Assembly (NCBI RefSeq): GCF_932274485.2
Contig: NC_065882.2
Span: 57,697,431 to 57,761,430 of the forward strand
Length of the DNA stretch: 64,000 bases
Direction of reading: 5' to 3'
Source: Patella vulgata
Taxonomy: Eukaryota > Mollusca > Gastropoda > Patellidae
The notes beneath the pieces were generated by a model, which saw only the letters and a program-made list of their open reading frames with translations, did not search any database and was not told the DNA's origin. A program made the translations under genes and the position numbers. Below, piece by piece: positions 24,250 through 37,006 of the stretch; position 1 is the stretch's first letter; each line of letters starts with the position of its first letter.

Positions 24250-27160
24250 CACAACTCCAATATATTTTACTGTCCCTTTAGACGTATAACATTTTTTAGC
24301 GCACAATGTATAACAACTAATAATTCAAAGAGACAATATATCTAAATTATAAACGTTTTGATTATTAAATAGTTTGAGTAAATAGTAGAAATGCCGTGAA
24401 CCTTCGGGAGATAACTTTAATTATCTAATGGCTTAGATATTGAGTGGATTAGACAATGCCACCATATCTTCGCTCAGAATAAAGTACTTTGATTTAAATT
24501 TTCAATATATTCATCGATCAGCTCTGTATCTAAATCTTACATATGACATCTTTAATAATTTAAATGCTTAAGAACAGTAAAACCAATTAGCCATTCTCAG
24601 CAGGATTTGTAACAATTTACTTAAAGATGGTGTGTTTGGAAGGGTCAGTTTAATGGCAGCTGTTAACAATAGTGTACTGTGTAGTAATTCTACGTTCTGA
24701 GGCCAGACCACCAGTTAGCCTCTAAAAGTCACTAGTGATTGGTATTCTCATGGGAAACCAACAAGCACCCATTGCGACACACATCCTCTTGTCTTTGTTT
24801 TAGGGGGTTGACCGGCGATTTACAAACAAAACACTGAAGAGAAAAATGGTGTGTGTCAACAAAAGGAACAGACGATTTCGACTTGACAGTTTAAGTTATA
24901 ACATTGTCGGGATTTTAGACGATTCGGATGAGTAATATCTCAATAATATGCCTGTTTGCTTATCGTGCTTCGAGTTTAAAATTCATAACATCGTGTTTTG
25001 ATGCATGTTCCGTGAACAAAAGATTATAAACACTTAAAGGAAGTAAGAGACTTAGTAAATATTAAATGATTATCTGCTCCCCTTTGGTCTTGTTCACCTA
25101 GACAGAGAACATATGAGAAATATATTAAGCCAATCTGAATGTATTTCCAAAATATATTTTTTTTTTTCAATTTTATTAAAAGCATACTTTCTTTCAGTTA
25201 GTTTTTAGTTTGCTTTGGCTTTATATTCCATACTTTCTATGTAGCGTAGAAAATCGGAAATATAATGTCGGGTGGAAGGGGGCGTAAACCCCTAAGTAAG
25301 TACTTAATTTAAGACACCTTATAATAAAATAGGTTACTTAATTACTTGGCTGGATATTTAATTTAAATCTGTAATAATGGAAATCTAGACCAGCAGACAT
25401 GTAAAATATGTCATACTATATTTAATTAGGTATTCTTATTTGTGGGTATAACTAGCTAAATGCGACTAACTGCAAGAAACGCTGGTCTGTCAAGCATTTG
25501 TAAGCCACTAACGTACTATATCTTATTTGCACAGGCAAATTAAAAAAATTAATATAATATCATAATTCTGTAAGCATTCCTAGCTACAAAACTCAAATAA
25601 CGTTGGATGTCATGTAGGGAACTTTATAACCACGGAGCGCCATGCCGCTTTGAGGCACAGACTACGTTGTAGATTAACCTCAATCCAGTAACGTGAAGTT
25701 TTGAAATCCAGGCCCAGGAAGTGTAGCGCAAGAGGCATGTTATACTTACACTTGAACATCTGGTGTCACTTCGTTTATTTGGGAAGTTTACATAAATTGC
25801 TCTTCTATTTACTATTTAAACAGCTTGATTGGTGACCCGATGTCATCCTCCGTGTAGCCATGTCTTCTAAACCATCGCTGTTGAGTTAGTAAAGACAATT
25901 AATTAAGTTTCTGTACTAGAAGCATATTTAATTGTCGTTGCGCGGTGCTATCTTCCAAATTGGACTTATTCTTTCTAGGGCACCTAATAACACTCCAGCT
26001 TTTTACTTTTTAGAGAAGTTCATATCTCCAAAGATTTTTGCTCTAGTTTTTTTTATTGCTTGCACTATATCTGCAACTCGCAAATGGCATATGGGATAAT
26101 TATGCAAACTTTGACAGGGCAAACAAAATTTGATCCGATGTTTTGAAATAAATCTTTGGTAAAGTACAATGTTAGGACCAATTATATTGAATTAACAAAC
26201 TCCTTTGTATAGATCAAAAGTACAATATTAGCAAAATAGTCAAACACTTTCTTCGAATTTCTCTCCTTTAAAAACTGTCAAATGTTTGAAGAAAGCTGTT
26301 CGGGTTCATTGGGTATCTTCCAGGTTTTTAAAGATGTTTAATGTTCAGTTTGTAAACTGCACCAACTTGCCAAAATAAACAAAATGCAACCCAACGAAAA
26401 GAAAGTAAAAATAAAAACAAAAAGACAAAATGAATATTCTAGTGTTTTGAAACAGGTGAGCCGTCTTTAATTCAAATCTTTGGTTTGAAATTTTTCGTTA
26501 ATCTTGTTTGGTTTGAATTTTTGAATTTCAAATATCCTTCGATCAGTTGCTATTCATATTTAAGAATACTTTCAATGATGCAGTTGGCAACGCTGAACAG
26601 TTTTGCTCATAATCATTTGAAGACTTGACAATGTGACCTGCACACAAATTATCAAATGGTTGTTAAGTATATGGAATCCTTAAAAATATTCGAATATCCA
26701 ACTCCAACAGTTATGTAAAATTTCGTATATGAGCTTTTGAAAAATGAACCTTTTTAGAAAACATTTTGGTGTTACAACGGTTGTTCAAACTAGTGTATAT
26801 ATCTTAATAACGAATTTTTGGTTATAAAAGGTGCATAATAACCTGGATAATGAATTATATTCATATTAAAATAACCATAGACCTGCTTTGACTCACACTG
26901 TGGGATAACTGCCCCACTGACTTAACCGAATTATCGAAAATCTGAGTCTGCATTTATATTTGCACGAGCGTTCGACGATGCCTTAAAAAAAACACTCAAA
27001 TATCTAAACGGAAAATGGTCTACATTTCGGTAATAGCATAATATTTTATAAATTCCTAAACTGCCTTATACAAACTAGTATGAATATGCCTGCGTGTAAG
27101 GAAAACGAAAGGAGTCATTATAACCTGAAGATTTTTGATTGTACATGCTTGCCTTTCTTT
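24250..27160. other. No gene seen
   Basis: AT-rich sequence without a recognised repeat, a long open frame or convincing exon pairs. Confidence 0.45.
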
Positions 27161-27169
27161 TCCCTTGAT

Positions 27170-27480
27170 TGGTCAGGTTGTCTAACGGTCATTATACAGT
27201 CATGCGGTCTGTCATCGGTTCGAGTTTCGTAGTTTCTATACCACGATTGTACAATGTTCGAGCAGTTGCCCGAGTAAGTGCCTTGGGATTTTTTGGGTAT
27301 GGTTTCCCCCTATCAATGGTGCAGAACGGGGGGACCGACAAGGAACAGGTTTCGTTTACACGTTGACATGCACATAAAGGGGCCTTTGATGGTTTGAATT
27401 CAAAATAAAGCAAGACGTTAAACCCCATCTGCATTAACCCGGTTGGTGCAGAAAAGTAGGAGGTTAATCCCAATTTCATT
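27170..27480 (+). mobile_element. SINE with tRNA-like head and SINE B-type 3' end
   Basis: The head has an A-box-like stretch (GGTTGTCTAACGG) and a B box (GGTTCGAGTTTC). The middle is diverged (GGGGACCGACAAGGAACAGG). The end carries GACGTTAAACCCCATCTGC followed by GGTTGGTGCAGAAAAGTAGG and ATTTCATTTCATTTT, so one 3' tail seems to follow another. It may be two SINEs in tandem or one inserted into the other. Confidence 0.65.
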
Positions 27481-27489
27481 TCATTTTAT

Positions 27490-29990
27490 TTTGTACTTTA
27501 AGTTCCTCCCACTCCCACTAAAATTTGTCTTCGCGCTAGCGAATATGCTACTCACGAAATGTCTTTGTTCGTTGAGTGGACGTTAAAGATATATTGTCCC
27601 TAAGTATTTATCGGGTGGTCATTTCCAATACAAATATGATAAATTTGGTATATATGGAAAGTATAGACGCCCAATCTTAGTAGAAAAATACTGGATTACC
27701 CGAAAAACACCCATGGGGAAAGCACTAGACAAAAATGTCAGGCTATCACTAACTGGCAACCCGACTGTTGTCTGCTAGCTTATTTTGTGCTAGCTTGACT
27801 GAGGGAGCGGTTGTTATTTCTTTACGAAATGGTTAGGCGGTTTGGGGAACATTGAGGGGTTTCAACGTACAAAAGACTGCAATTAAACGGCGGAAAAAGA
27901 AGTTGACAGAAAATAATTAAGAATTTACTTAGACCTCAATATGTATGGTAAATAGACAGTAAGTAATGAAAAATACATGCTGAAAAATGGACCCTACCCC
28001 AATGAAGTTAGCTGACAGAGATGGCGTCTAAAAAAAAGTTTATTTATAGCTTTCGGTATCTCCCCACGGAAAAAAAATAGTTTTGGAAGGGATTTGAAAC
28101 AAATTTTTGATAGATTAATTAGTTTGAAAATGTTTTTAGTCTAAATATATCATCAAATCACACAGTTTGTACGCGAGAAAGTATCTTTAAATCCACCTCC
28201 CTCTAAAAAAAATTACACCGGCGTTATCCTATTTAACACAATGGTTACATCGTGACCCAAACTATCCTAATCTTATCTCTTTAATTTTTATCAGTTTTGA
28301 TCTTTCGACCCCCGACATGAGAATAAAGGGTGCAATAGTTATTTCTACAGGAGGTTTTGGAGATATTAATACAATTTGCAGAGTTCTCTAACTTCATTTA
28401 AATTCTTGAGATCGACTCATGTAACGACGCTTTATGTAATGTACGACTTAGTGTAACTAGTTACAGCTTAAGGTACATTGAAGTTATATGTAATTATTTA
28501 ACACTTACTGTGAATTAAGGGGTAAATGTACATTTTCTGTGATATCACTCTCAGTGGAAGTGGGCGTTTATTGGTACCATGTTATTTGCATACTGAGGTG
28601 GAATCGGAGGGTGAACGGTGGAATATTTTGGCAATATTTTAAAATTTTGGCTTTATTTAGTTTCATCTCAGCGAATTTGATTTTTTTAGTTTGCCAAATG
28701 TCCAGTATAGGGTCACATTGGTGGATGGAAATTAAGACCATGGGTGAGAAATGATATCGGATAGTATATGTTGATCACAAAAGAAAAAGATTCAGCGCCC
28801 AAAAACTGATATTCTATCCAGTTTATGTCAATTTAGAGATTGACTCATGAGATCGGTTGACAAGCAACGAAGCCTATACCACCCAGAGGTGTTTATAAAG
28901 GTGGTAAAAAAATCAATAATTCGAGAAACCTTGAAAAAGAAAATCTTAAATGCTGTAACTCTGATTATAAGGTTTAGATAACATGGAAACTAGACACCAC
29001 CGACCCTACCCCCACCCCCACACCCGTCCGCGCACACGATCACGCCATTCCTTCTGATTTTTGTATTGCATGTGTTGGAGTAAGCCGTTACAAACAAAGA
29101 TTCGATGGCAGGGTTAATAATTCTGAGACTATGAGTAAGTAGTTGAACAAATCCAGTAAGTTTTTCTGACAAATAGCATACATCCGAGAATAATTGTATT
29201 TTGGTTTGGTTATTATTTAAGCATTCGCAGGAAATTGTTCTGACGCTTTAGATTACTAATGGAAATGATATAGGACCAAGATGAAATCCATTTACCATTC
29301 CAAATTATATAAAGAGTAAAGGGCCCAACTTAAGTCCAAATACAGAGAGTACGTGTGCCATTTAAGGCGGAATCCAAAGACAGAGAGTGGAACCCATTTG
29401 GAAACCAAATTCAGAGAGTGGGTTCATCTTTCAATTAAATATATGAAATAAATAATATCAATCCCTGATGTTTGATGATATCACAATGGGTTTAATAACT
29501 AATTTGGTAAAGAAAATACAGTAGAGGAAAATCGTTCTTAAAATATAGGACCGATAACGTGTTAGTAGAACACAGCTAGACTAAACTGTTAGGGATCGGA
29601 TGTAGAGAGATTGATGGTTACCCGTTACAAAAACATGGCGTCATTGATTATTGTAAGTATAAAAAAAAAAACTGGTTTTATATCTGTTCAGATCATAGAT
29701 TTGTTGTGTGTTGAATACAAACGGCTCACCATTGCAGTTCAATATTCAGACCTGTTGGAGTTTTCTTTGTAGGACACTTATCGATGCCACTATACTTGAT
29801 AAATTCGACTTCTCACATATTTCAGAAGTTAACATAGTTAATATGTTTGTTGTACTTTTATTGTGCATTTGACGGATTGGGTGTTTTGGTAGAGCCTCGT
29901 GTTAATGGACCACAAAAGATGTACTATAAATTCTACAACACCTAAATACTGACTCATGACATTGTATTTTATTTCCCAACTAGCAGGATA
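27490..29990. other. No gene seen
   Basis: Mostly AT-rich. 29330-29430 has a small three-fold repeat of CCAAATACAGAGAGT-like words. A C-rich patch lies at 28995-29035. Confidence 0.45.
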
Positions 29991-29992
29991 CC

Positions 29993-30862
29993 CGGCTTCG
30001 CTCGGGGGTCATAACTCCAAAACCGGAAGTGGTAGACTAACGCCACCTGGCCTATGCTATTCCCCGGTCCGAGCTACCCCTATACCCCAAATTTCAGACT
30101 CGGGGCAGACCTAGTGTAGCCGCCAACCCCGAATAGACAGACTTCGCTCGGGAGTCATAACTCCGAAACCGGAAGTGGTAGACTAACGCCACCTGGCCTA
30201 TGTTACTCCTCGGTCCGAGCTACCCCTATACCCCAAATTTCAAACTCGGGGCAGACCTAGTGTGGCCGCCAACCCCAAACAGGCCGGCGCTTCGCTCGGG
30301 TGTCATAACTCCGAAACCGGAAGTGGTAGAATAACGCCACCTGGCCTATGTAACTCCTCGGTCCGAGCCACCCCTATACCCCAAATTTCAGACTCGGGGC
30401 AGACCTAGTGTGGCCGCCAACCCCGAACAGGCCGGCGCTTCGCTCGGGGGTCATAACTCCGAAACGGGAAGTGGTATAATAACGCCATCTGGCCTATGTA
30501 ACTCCCCGGTCCGAGCTACCCCTATACCCCAAATTTCAGACTCGGGGCAGATCTAGCCGCCAACCCCGAACAGACAGATTCCGCTCGGGGGTCATAACTC
30601 CGAAACCGGAAGTGGTAGACTAACGTCACCTGGCCTATGTTACTCCCCGGTCCGAGTTACCCCTATACCCCAAATTTCAGACTCGGGGCAGACTTAGTGT
30701 AGCCGCCAACCCCAAACAGACCGGGGTCGCTCGGGGGTCATAACTCCGAAACCGGAAGTGGTAGACTAACGCCACCTGGCCTATGTTACTCCCCGATCCG
30801 AGCTACCCCTATACCCCAAATTTCAGACTCGGGGCAGACCTAGTGTAGCCACGAACCCCGAA
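29993..30862 (+). repeat. GC-rich tandem array, six units of about 146 bp
   Basis: Units begin near 30001, 30147, 30295, 30442, 30584 and 30730 at CTCGGGGGTCATAACTCC. They continue ACCGGAAGTGGTAGACTAAC, GCCACCTGGCCTATG, CGGTCCGAGCTACCCCTATA, CCCCAAATTTCAGACTCGGG and GCAGACCTAGTGTGGCCGCC. Units differ at only a few percent of positions, and the fifth is about 4 bp shorter. The array is entered through TAGCAGGATACCCGGCTTCG and left through (ACAG)n and an ATATATATATAG tail. GC content is far above the surroundings. Confidence 0.92.
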
Positions 30863-30915
30863 CAGACAGACAGACAGACAGACAGACAAACGACAGTCTC
30901 AAATATATATATAGA
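30863..30915 (+). repeat. (CAGA)n tract and AT-rich tail ending the 146-bp array
   Basis: About seven ACAG units are followed by AAACGACAGTCTCAAATATA and TATATAGAAG. I recall similar microsatellite-plus-ATATATAG tails at the ends of non-autonomous repeats in other invertebrates, which suggests the array sits inside such an element. No direct target-site duplication could be fixed. Confidence 0.6.
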
Positions 30916-31146
30916 AGATAGATATCCGCGTTTTTCAGGTGAATAAATTATGCGGTACATTTTGATTGAACGGTTGTCTCCCTTTAAAGATCAAACTCGA
31001 ACTCCCGACGGACTAAAATACATTTTATGACACGTCTTTATCTTATGAATGATCTGATATACCGTCGATTAACATTTTAAGTCATGCTTATTTTGTGCAG
31101 ACTACCACAAAATTGGCCTTTTGTAGTGTCCGCTTAAATGATTCAA

Positions 31147-31304
31147 GAGGGAGAGAAAGAGGAAATGGGGTTTAACGCCCACTCGACACAAACTAGGTCA
31201 TTTCGGGACTAACATATGGTTTAATTTCAATTCAATAATTCGCTTGCGCGTAGGGGTCTTTAGCAATGTGAGGAAACCGGAGGACCCGGGGAATACCCAC
31301 GAGG
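31147..31304 (-). mobile_element. SINE A, head missing, with 13-bp target-site duplication
   Basis: The 3' end GAAATGGGGTTTAACG and the core are present; it stops at CCCACGAGG, so the tRNA-like head is absent. TTAAATGATTCAA is repeated exactly at 31134-31146 and 31305-31317. Confidence 0.92.
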
Positions 31305-32629
31305 TTAAATGATTCAACAATCAAGAGTTCAACTATTGATTTAAATATTTTGCCATTCAAACCTACACATTTTAACAAAGTCGTTTTTAAAACGTGCCTA
31401 TACTATGAGACTGTATACGGTGCTATGTAGCGACAATAATTATATACTGGGGGATACAACTAAAGGAAGAAAACGAAGACTACAAAGGAAAGGAATTCGG
31501 ATGTAGCGTTTTGATTCCATCTAGGTGAATTTTTATTTGTGATATGCCAAGGGTTCCAATTAAACGATTACATTATGGGTAGAATGAATTTCTAATTAGT
31601 TTAGTGTTGGCGTTTATTAATGAAAATATTTCGAGGGTTGAACCATCTTGTTAGGTTTATCTCAGCATTGGTTGAATGAAACAGAAATGACGTGATATCT
31701 TATAAGTATAAGTATACCTCTCACGAAATAATGATACCAAACCAAGAATCTCCCACCCCCACCTCGTAATAATAATCAATCTACTTACTTGTTAATCAAA
31801 TTATATACAGTACACCTGTAATTACCTATAGCATGTACATGGCTTTATACCTGAACCCCACTAAACTGAAGTCCTACAGATAACCCAATAAAGGTCGAGT
31901 TTTCATAGATACCTTATCGATACCTCACTACTTACTGATAACAATTTAACATTGTAACTATCATAAATATTACCACTGTGTTTCACACGATCTATATATA
32001 ACGATCTACCGATAATTTATACTCTTTTACTGTTCAGTAATAATTAAAGCTACAATTCCCAACTGACAATTAAAGATAAACTCGCTTACTGTTCTAATTA
32101 TAAGATACAATTCTCAACCGATAATTTAAGAAACAATGCCGTATAAAATAAATTTGAAACGTAGCTCCAAATCATTATTAAAGGCCATTATTGCACAACG
32201 TTTGTTGAAATCCTTAGTTTTAAACAGTTTCCCTAGAACACTGATTTCCATTCAATTCCCATCGAACACATGTTGATCTCGCAATTCAAAGCAGTATAAA
32301 GAAAAGGCGAAGGTGTGTTTAGAGGGAGCTCCAGGATAAAATTTCAATGAAATATTTCCACGTGATCAGATAAATATACTAAAGAATATTCTTTGTACAA
32401 AAAAAAGACATACAACCATGCATAACATCATTTTGTAATCTAGTGAATTGTAGGTTTGTTATTTTGGTCGATTTTAGTGATCATGTTAAAGTCAGATACT
32501 GCTAATTATTGCATAATTTCTCAAAAGGCTGAAATAAAATCAAAAGTTAGAGAAGCTAGAAAGTTCAATTGTGAGGCTATTTTCTGAAAGTTACCAACGA
32601 AAGTATTTTTATTGTGAACATGTCTTGAG

Positions 32630-32960
32630 TATGAAGGGAGATAACTCCATTGTTATGTGTGGGAATAGAATGTAGACCACCACTAATTTTCCGGTTAACG
32701 TCAATGTTTTTCAAAAATGTTCGTTGGACTGAACGCCTTTCACTACAGACAGAGCAACAAATGACCATGTCTTTGCTCCAAATTATCCGTCGTACATCAT
32801 TGTAACCAACCAATTAAATCTGTCATCATTTCGCCTCTAAATCATGAATATTTACCAAAACCAGACAGAAAATCTTAATTCAAACCGTCCAAGTCCCTCT
32901 TCTTCGCTGCTAGACCAAGAAATCAACTAAAATGGCCACGTAAAAGGGATGAAGAGGGAG
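32630..32960. repeat. Diverged dispersed repeat, second copy
   Basis: It shares AGGGAGATAACTCCATT, a TTAACGTCAATGTTTTTCAA-like phrase and GCTAGACCAAGAAATCAACT with 2510-4090, in the same orientation. No coding capacity is recognised. Confidence 0.45.
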
Positions 32961-34371
32961 AGAGGGGTAATTGCTATAGGTAACTACAAATGTTGAAATG
33001 TAATGGTGGTCTGCATCGTCAAATCTCAACTGATTTCAATTGGGCACACGTACTCTGTCCTGCTTGTTTTTCTCCATATTTCAAGCACGTCCAAATTATA
33101 AAGATAACCAAAATCTGGTAGAAAATTGAAATTCAAACTTTTTTCGTCTACTCTTGACCAAAAGTAAACAGATATTTGCAAGTAAAATGTGAGAAAATGA
33201 CAGAAAGTATTGTCTATAATAAGCAGGACTAGAATGGGGGGGGGGGGAATAACTGTCGTCTACTTGGATTTCCCCTAACTTATTTTTGAGAACTCGACTT
33301 TTCATTTTATTTTACAACAGGGACTATTTTAGAGTCATTGTGAGAGTAAATGTAAGATTTAAAATAAAAGAATAAAAGTTTTAGGTTAGTATGCTCCTTG
33401 TCAACATACTTTATGAAAATTAAAATACATAGTTAAAAGGGCCTTTCGACTCAACCTTGCATTTCATATCTAAAAAAAGGTCTTTATGTTTGAACTTTTA
33501 GGGCCATTTCAGAAAAAGCATATTCTATAATTTCAATAAAAAGACTTAAAGCATAAAATCAATATTACGGACTTCAATAATTGCAAGACATGGCGTCATA
33601 CTAGGTGCTTATTCGATATTCGGGATCGTCGGGGAGTGAATATGAGCACTTTCGTTAACCTGTATTTGTTCCTACGAACTGGATATTTTTTTTACAAATT
33701 ATGCCGGTCATTAACATTTTGGCTTGTGTGGTGGGCTGTTTAACTCTAATTGTCACTCAATATGCATCTAACAAAAAAATGTCAATAATACTGATCGAGT
33801 CAAGACATGCAAATATTACACATTATAATTTATTATATCTTAAAATTCATCAAAATTATCACTATAGTGGGGTGAAAATTCTTCTTAAAAGCTAGCAAAT
33901 ATGATTTATAAAAAAATATAAAAAGCGGGAATATTTCATTTGACAGCAGCTAGTTTTCATATGTTTATGAGATGATAAACTGTACAACTATTCGTCATAT
34001 ATTTACAAGATAATACCTTTTCACATTTTACAAGTTTGTGAGAGCTAAAAAGGTCGTATATGTAGTATTTTTAAATCACTCTCTTCTTCAGTCAATAACA
34101 ATAACTAATTACTTTATACCACTACTGGTAAATTTAAGTCGTTGATAAGAATCCGCTGTAGCACATATCTCTATGCTAAAATAATACTTGGAATGTGTTG
34201 AAACCTATTCTATCACATAAGTATGTAAAACTGGTCCACACCAACATTGCCCTTTAACCATATTATCCTCAATGGTAGCACCTTTTGAGAAGTCATCCGT
34301 TTCAGTGTTCGGATTTGGTTTCTTCGTTTGGAATGAACGATGCCAGTCCGGATCCTGTTACTATTTTCACA

Positions 34372-34437
34372 CAGTTGCTAACGAAATTCGTCCCTTCTAC
34401 GTCAATTTCTAACGAAATTCGTCCCTTCTACGTCAAT
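34372..34437 (+). repeat. 29-bp direct duplication
   Basis: AACGAAATTCGTCCCTTCTA then CGTCAATTT is followed at once by a second copy ending CGTCAATCA. Confidence 0.85.
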
Positions 34438-35279
34438 CATTATGGAATTTTCGGCCATAGTCCAGACGTTGGAAACAAGACACATTTGTGTTTGAAAATA
34501 ATTGTTGTTCACGTTTTATTGTTCTCCATCACAAACAATAAGGCCTTCTAACAAGCAGTTGCTATCGTATGGTTGTGGACTATCCAAAATTTCAAATGTG
34601 AAAAGAATATACCGAATTCAGAAACACTTTTCCGACTGAGTCACATTTGGTTGACAATGGCCATAACACTGTGCTGTCGGTGAGTTTACCAATACCATAA
34701 CAGCGATTGAATAATTACAAGATAATTCTGTGGCTGCAACGGTTATCTCAGGGGAGACCGTTCATTGTTTCTAGTTGTACGAGTGCAGATATAAGACAAG
34801 AGAAGGCTCCTAAAGACAGACACACAACAGGCTCGAGAAAACAACCACTCCAAAAACTCCTGGTACATAACATTAATATAACTCGGGCATCTGAAATAGA
34901 CATAATAAATGATTGTTTTAACGATCGGTTGTAACCTTGACCGTCACTATTCAAGCACTATCTTAAACGAAAAAGCAGACTTAACTTTTAATGAAAACAG
35001 CATATCCGAAACATGCAATGTTAAGCTGTTATATCGTGAATAAACAAGTCTTTCCGCACAGGGGCGCTATTATTGACTCTTAAAACTGTACTGAACATAG
35101 CAACATCCCCGTGTCCTTCTTGTCATTTCGGTGAAGATGCTTGCATCAGGAACTAATCCTCAAGCGCTACATATCTTGTTGTTCTTTTTCTTTGGGGGCG
35201 ACGCTCCACCAATACAAGTACGACCGAAACTTGGCTTGCTTGTTCCTTGGGCAATTGCGGATTACGTCAATAATTCAAG

Positions 35280-35396
35280 ATGGCCGCGAAACCGTCAAAC
35301 TCGGGTCCTGATCCCTACATACGCTCTTACTTGTTTTTATATTTTATTATAATCTTAATCAGATATAGACGATTTGCAGAATTTAATATTGAATAG
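35280..35396 (+). other. Possible promoter and short ORF (38 aa), weak
   Basis: A GC-richer patch (35200-35330) contains CCACCAATA, an ATTACGTCA element and CAAGATGGCCGCG, which resembles a YY1 site overlapping a start codon as seen in many metazoan promoters. The ATG opens 38 codons (MAAKPSNSGPDPYIRSYLFL, then a hydrophobic stretch and a stop). It may be a first exon, a tiny membrane protein or chance. No homology is recognised. It lies on the opposite strand from the unknown membrane gene, just past its last found exon. Confidence 0.25.
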
Positions 35397-35450
35397 ATGT
35401 AAAATAAATACAGCTTCTTTTATTCGTATTAATTATATATCTACACTAAC

Positions 35451-35580
35451 CTGGGTGTTGACATAGTTTTTGTGTAATTTTCTTCCTTTTATCACAAGGA
35501 ATAAGTTCTAGACTATCTACATCAGATACGCCAACTTGATAAATTACATTCTGTAAACCTAGATACGTCTTTAGTTCAAT
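35451..35580 (-). CDS. Unknown membrane protein, exon 4
   Basis: This 130-bp exon has acceptor AAAATTACAG and donor CACCCAG|GTTAGT, phase 0 to phase 1. It encodes IELKTYLGLQNVIYQVGVSD, VDSLELIPCDKRKKITQKLC and QHP. The same frame is open leftwards and far upstream (to 35913). The upstream part could be a longer alternative exon but lacks a good acceptor. Confidence 0.55.
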
Positions 35581-36970
35581 CTGTAATTTTAAAATGGATA
35601 AATTATAGAAGATACAAATCATAACCAATGGTAACTTGTAATAAAAGTACATTATGTAGCCCTGTTCAACATCAGATACGATCAGGTGATTTCGAACTTC
35701 TGGGGAGTAATACGGAGAGGTATTCACGACCATGGTCGCCATAGCAGCAGATTCCACTGTATGGGGAGCTTTGCGGCGATGAGGGCCATGGATGTTGGGG
35801 ACACCTTTTTTCGATTTATGAAGATGGTTGATACAACAGAATGGGCGTTTAGTCATTGATGGTTTCGTTTTTGCCTTTATCAACACTATTATTTTAATTG
35901 TTGTTACACCCATTTCATTTTTATTTAATATTGGTTAAAATTACTGTCCTTAAACAGATAAAAGAAGGCAAAGTAATACTCACTAAAGATATGTACCACA
36001 TTCGTTTAAACTTTTTAATATTTTTGGTTATTTGAAATACAGTCATTAGATGGTACATCATTATTATACATAATATAACAGCATTAATTATATTGACTTG
36101 GTTCCGACAAAAACATCCAACCTGAAACATAACAATATAATAATTATGATAAAGAACGGGAATGTTTGTTTATCTGCTCGGGTTTAGCGGCTTCACCAGG
36201 GCTGCCCGGGGTATGATAACACCAAATGAGTGTTGATAAGTCTAAAATGCCCCTAAGAGTAACTTATATTCACTTTGTTGGTAAAATATTGGGTAAAATT
36301 GGGTAAATCGCCCTGCCCCTTCACAACGAGTTAGCAAAATAGTAATGGTAAGTCAAAATCCAAGTAACCAGAAAGCAGAGTTCAATAAAAAAAAATAAAC
36401 GCCACCTTAAGTAAGTCGGAAAACCAGATCATGATTTAAGAGTTGTGTAGAGAAAACAAATTTATTGAAGTTACATGACAAGTATATTCTTCTTTGATCT
36501 GTACACTCATACAGTTACTTCCAAGTAGACATCCGATGTACAAATTGCTGCAAGTGACTAAAAATCACATATTTTGTAAGAACATTTTTAATAATAGCTG
36601 ATAATACTTACAGCAATAGCAACAAACGGATACAGTAGAAATATGTACCAGAATAAAAACGCAATGGCGTCGCCTATGATACTATATCGTCCACCGGTAG
36701 GAAATATATGCCAGAAACGCTCCTTGGCTGCAAATTTTCCATTTTCTTTCTCTAGGATAATTCCACAGTGAACCAAAAAATTGTGTTTAATGAATGGTCT
36801 GGAAAAAAAAATCAAATAACCTGGAGAAAGGAGTACTTCCGCCCAAATTATTGGGGGTTCTAAAGCCCTACCCAGTCCCACCCACACTCCACCGGGTCTG
36901 AGTTGCAAGTACACCTTGACGTGGTCTAAAGTGTTTGATTTTCAATATGACATGTTGGGACTATAAGAAT

Positions 36971-37006
<36 letters not shown>

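Noticed and set aside
29993-30862. CRISPR-like or rRNA-like array
   Set aside because: The units are contiguous 146-bp repeats without spacers, in a eukaryotic genome, with no rRNA sequence.
35581-35913. Upstream extension of exon 4 of the unknown membrane gene
   Set aside because: The frame is open and part is GC-richer, but there is no good acceptor at its start, while TTTTAAAATTACAG at 35581 gives an exon whose phase fits.
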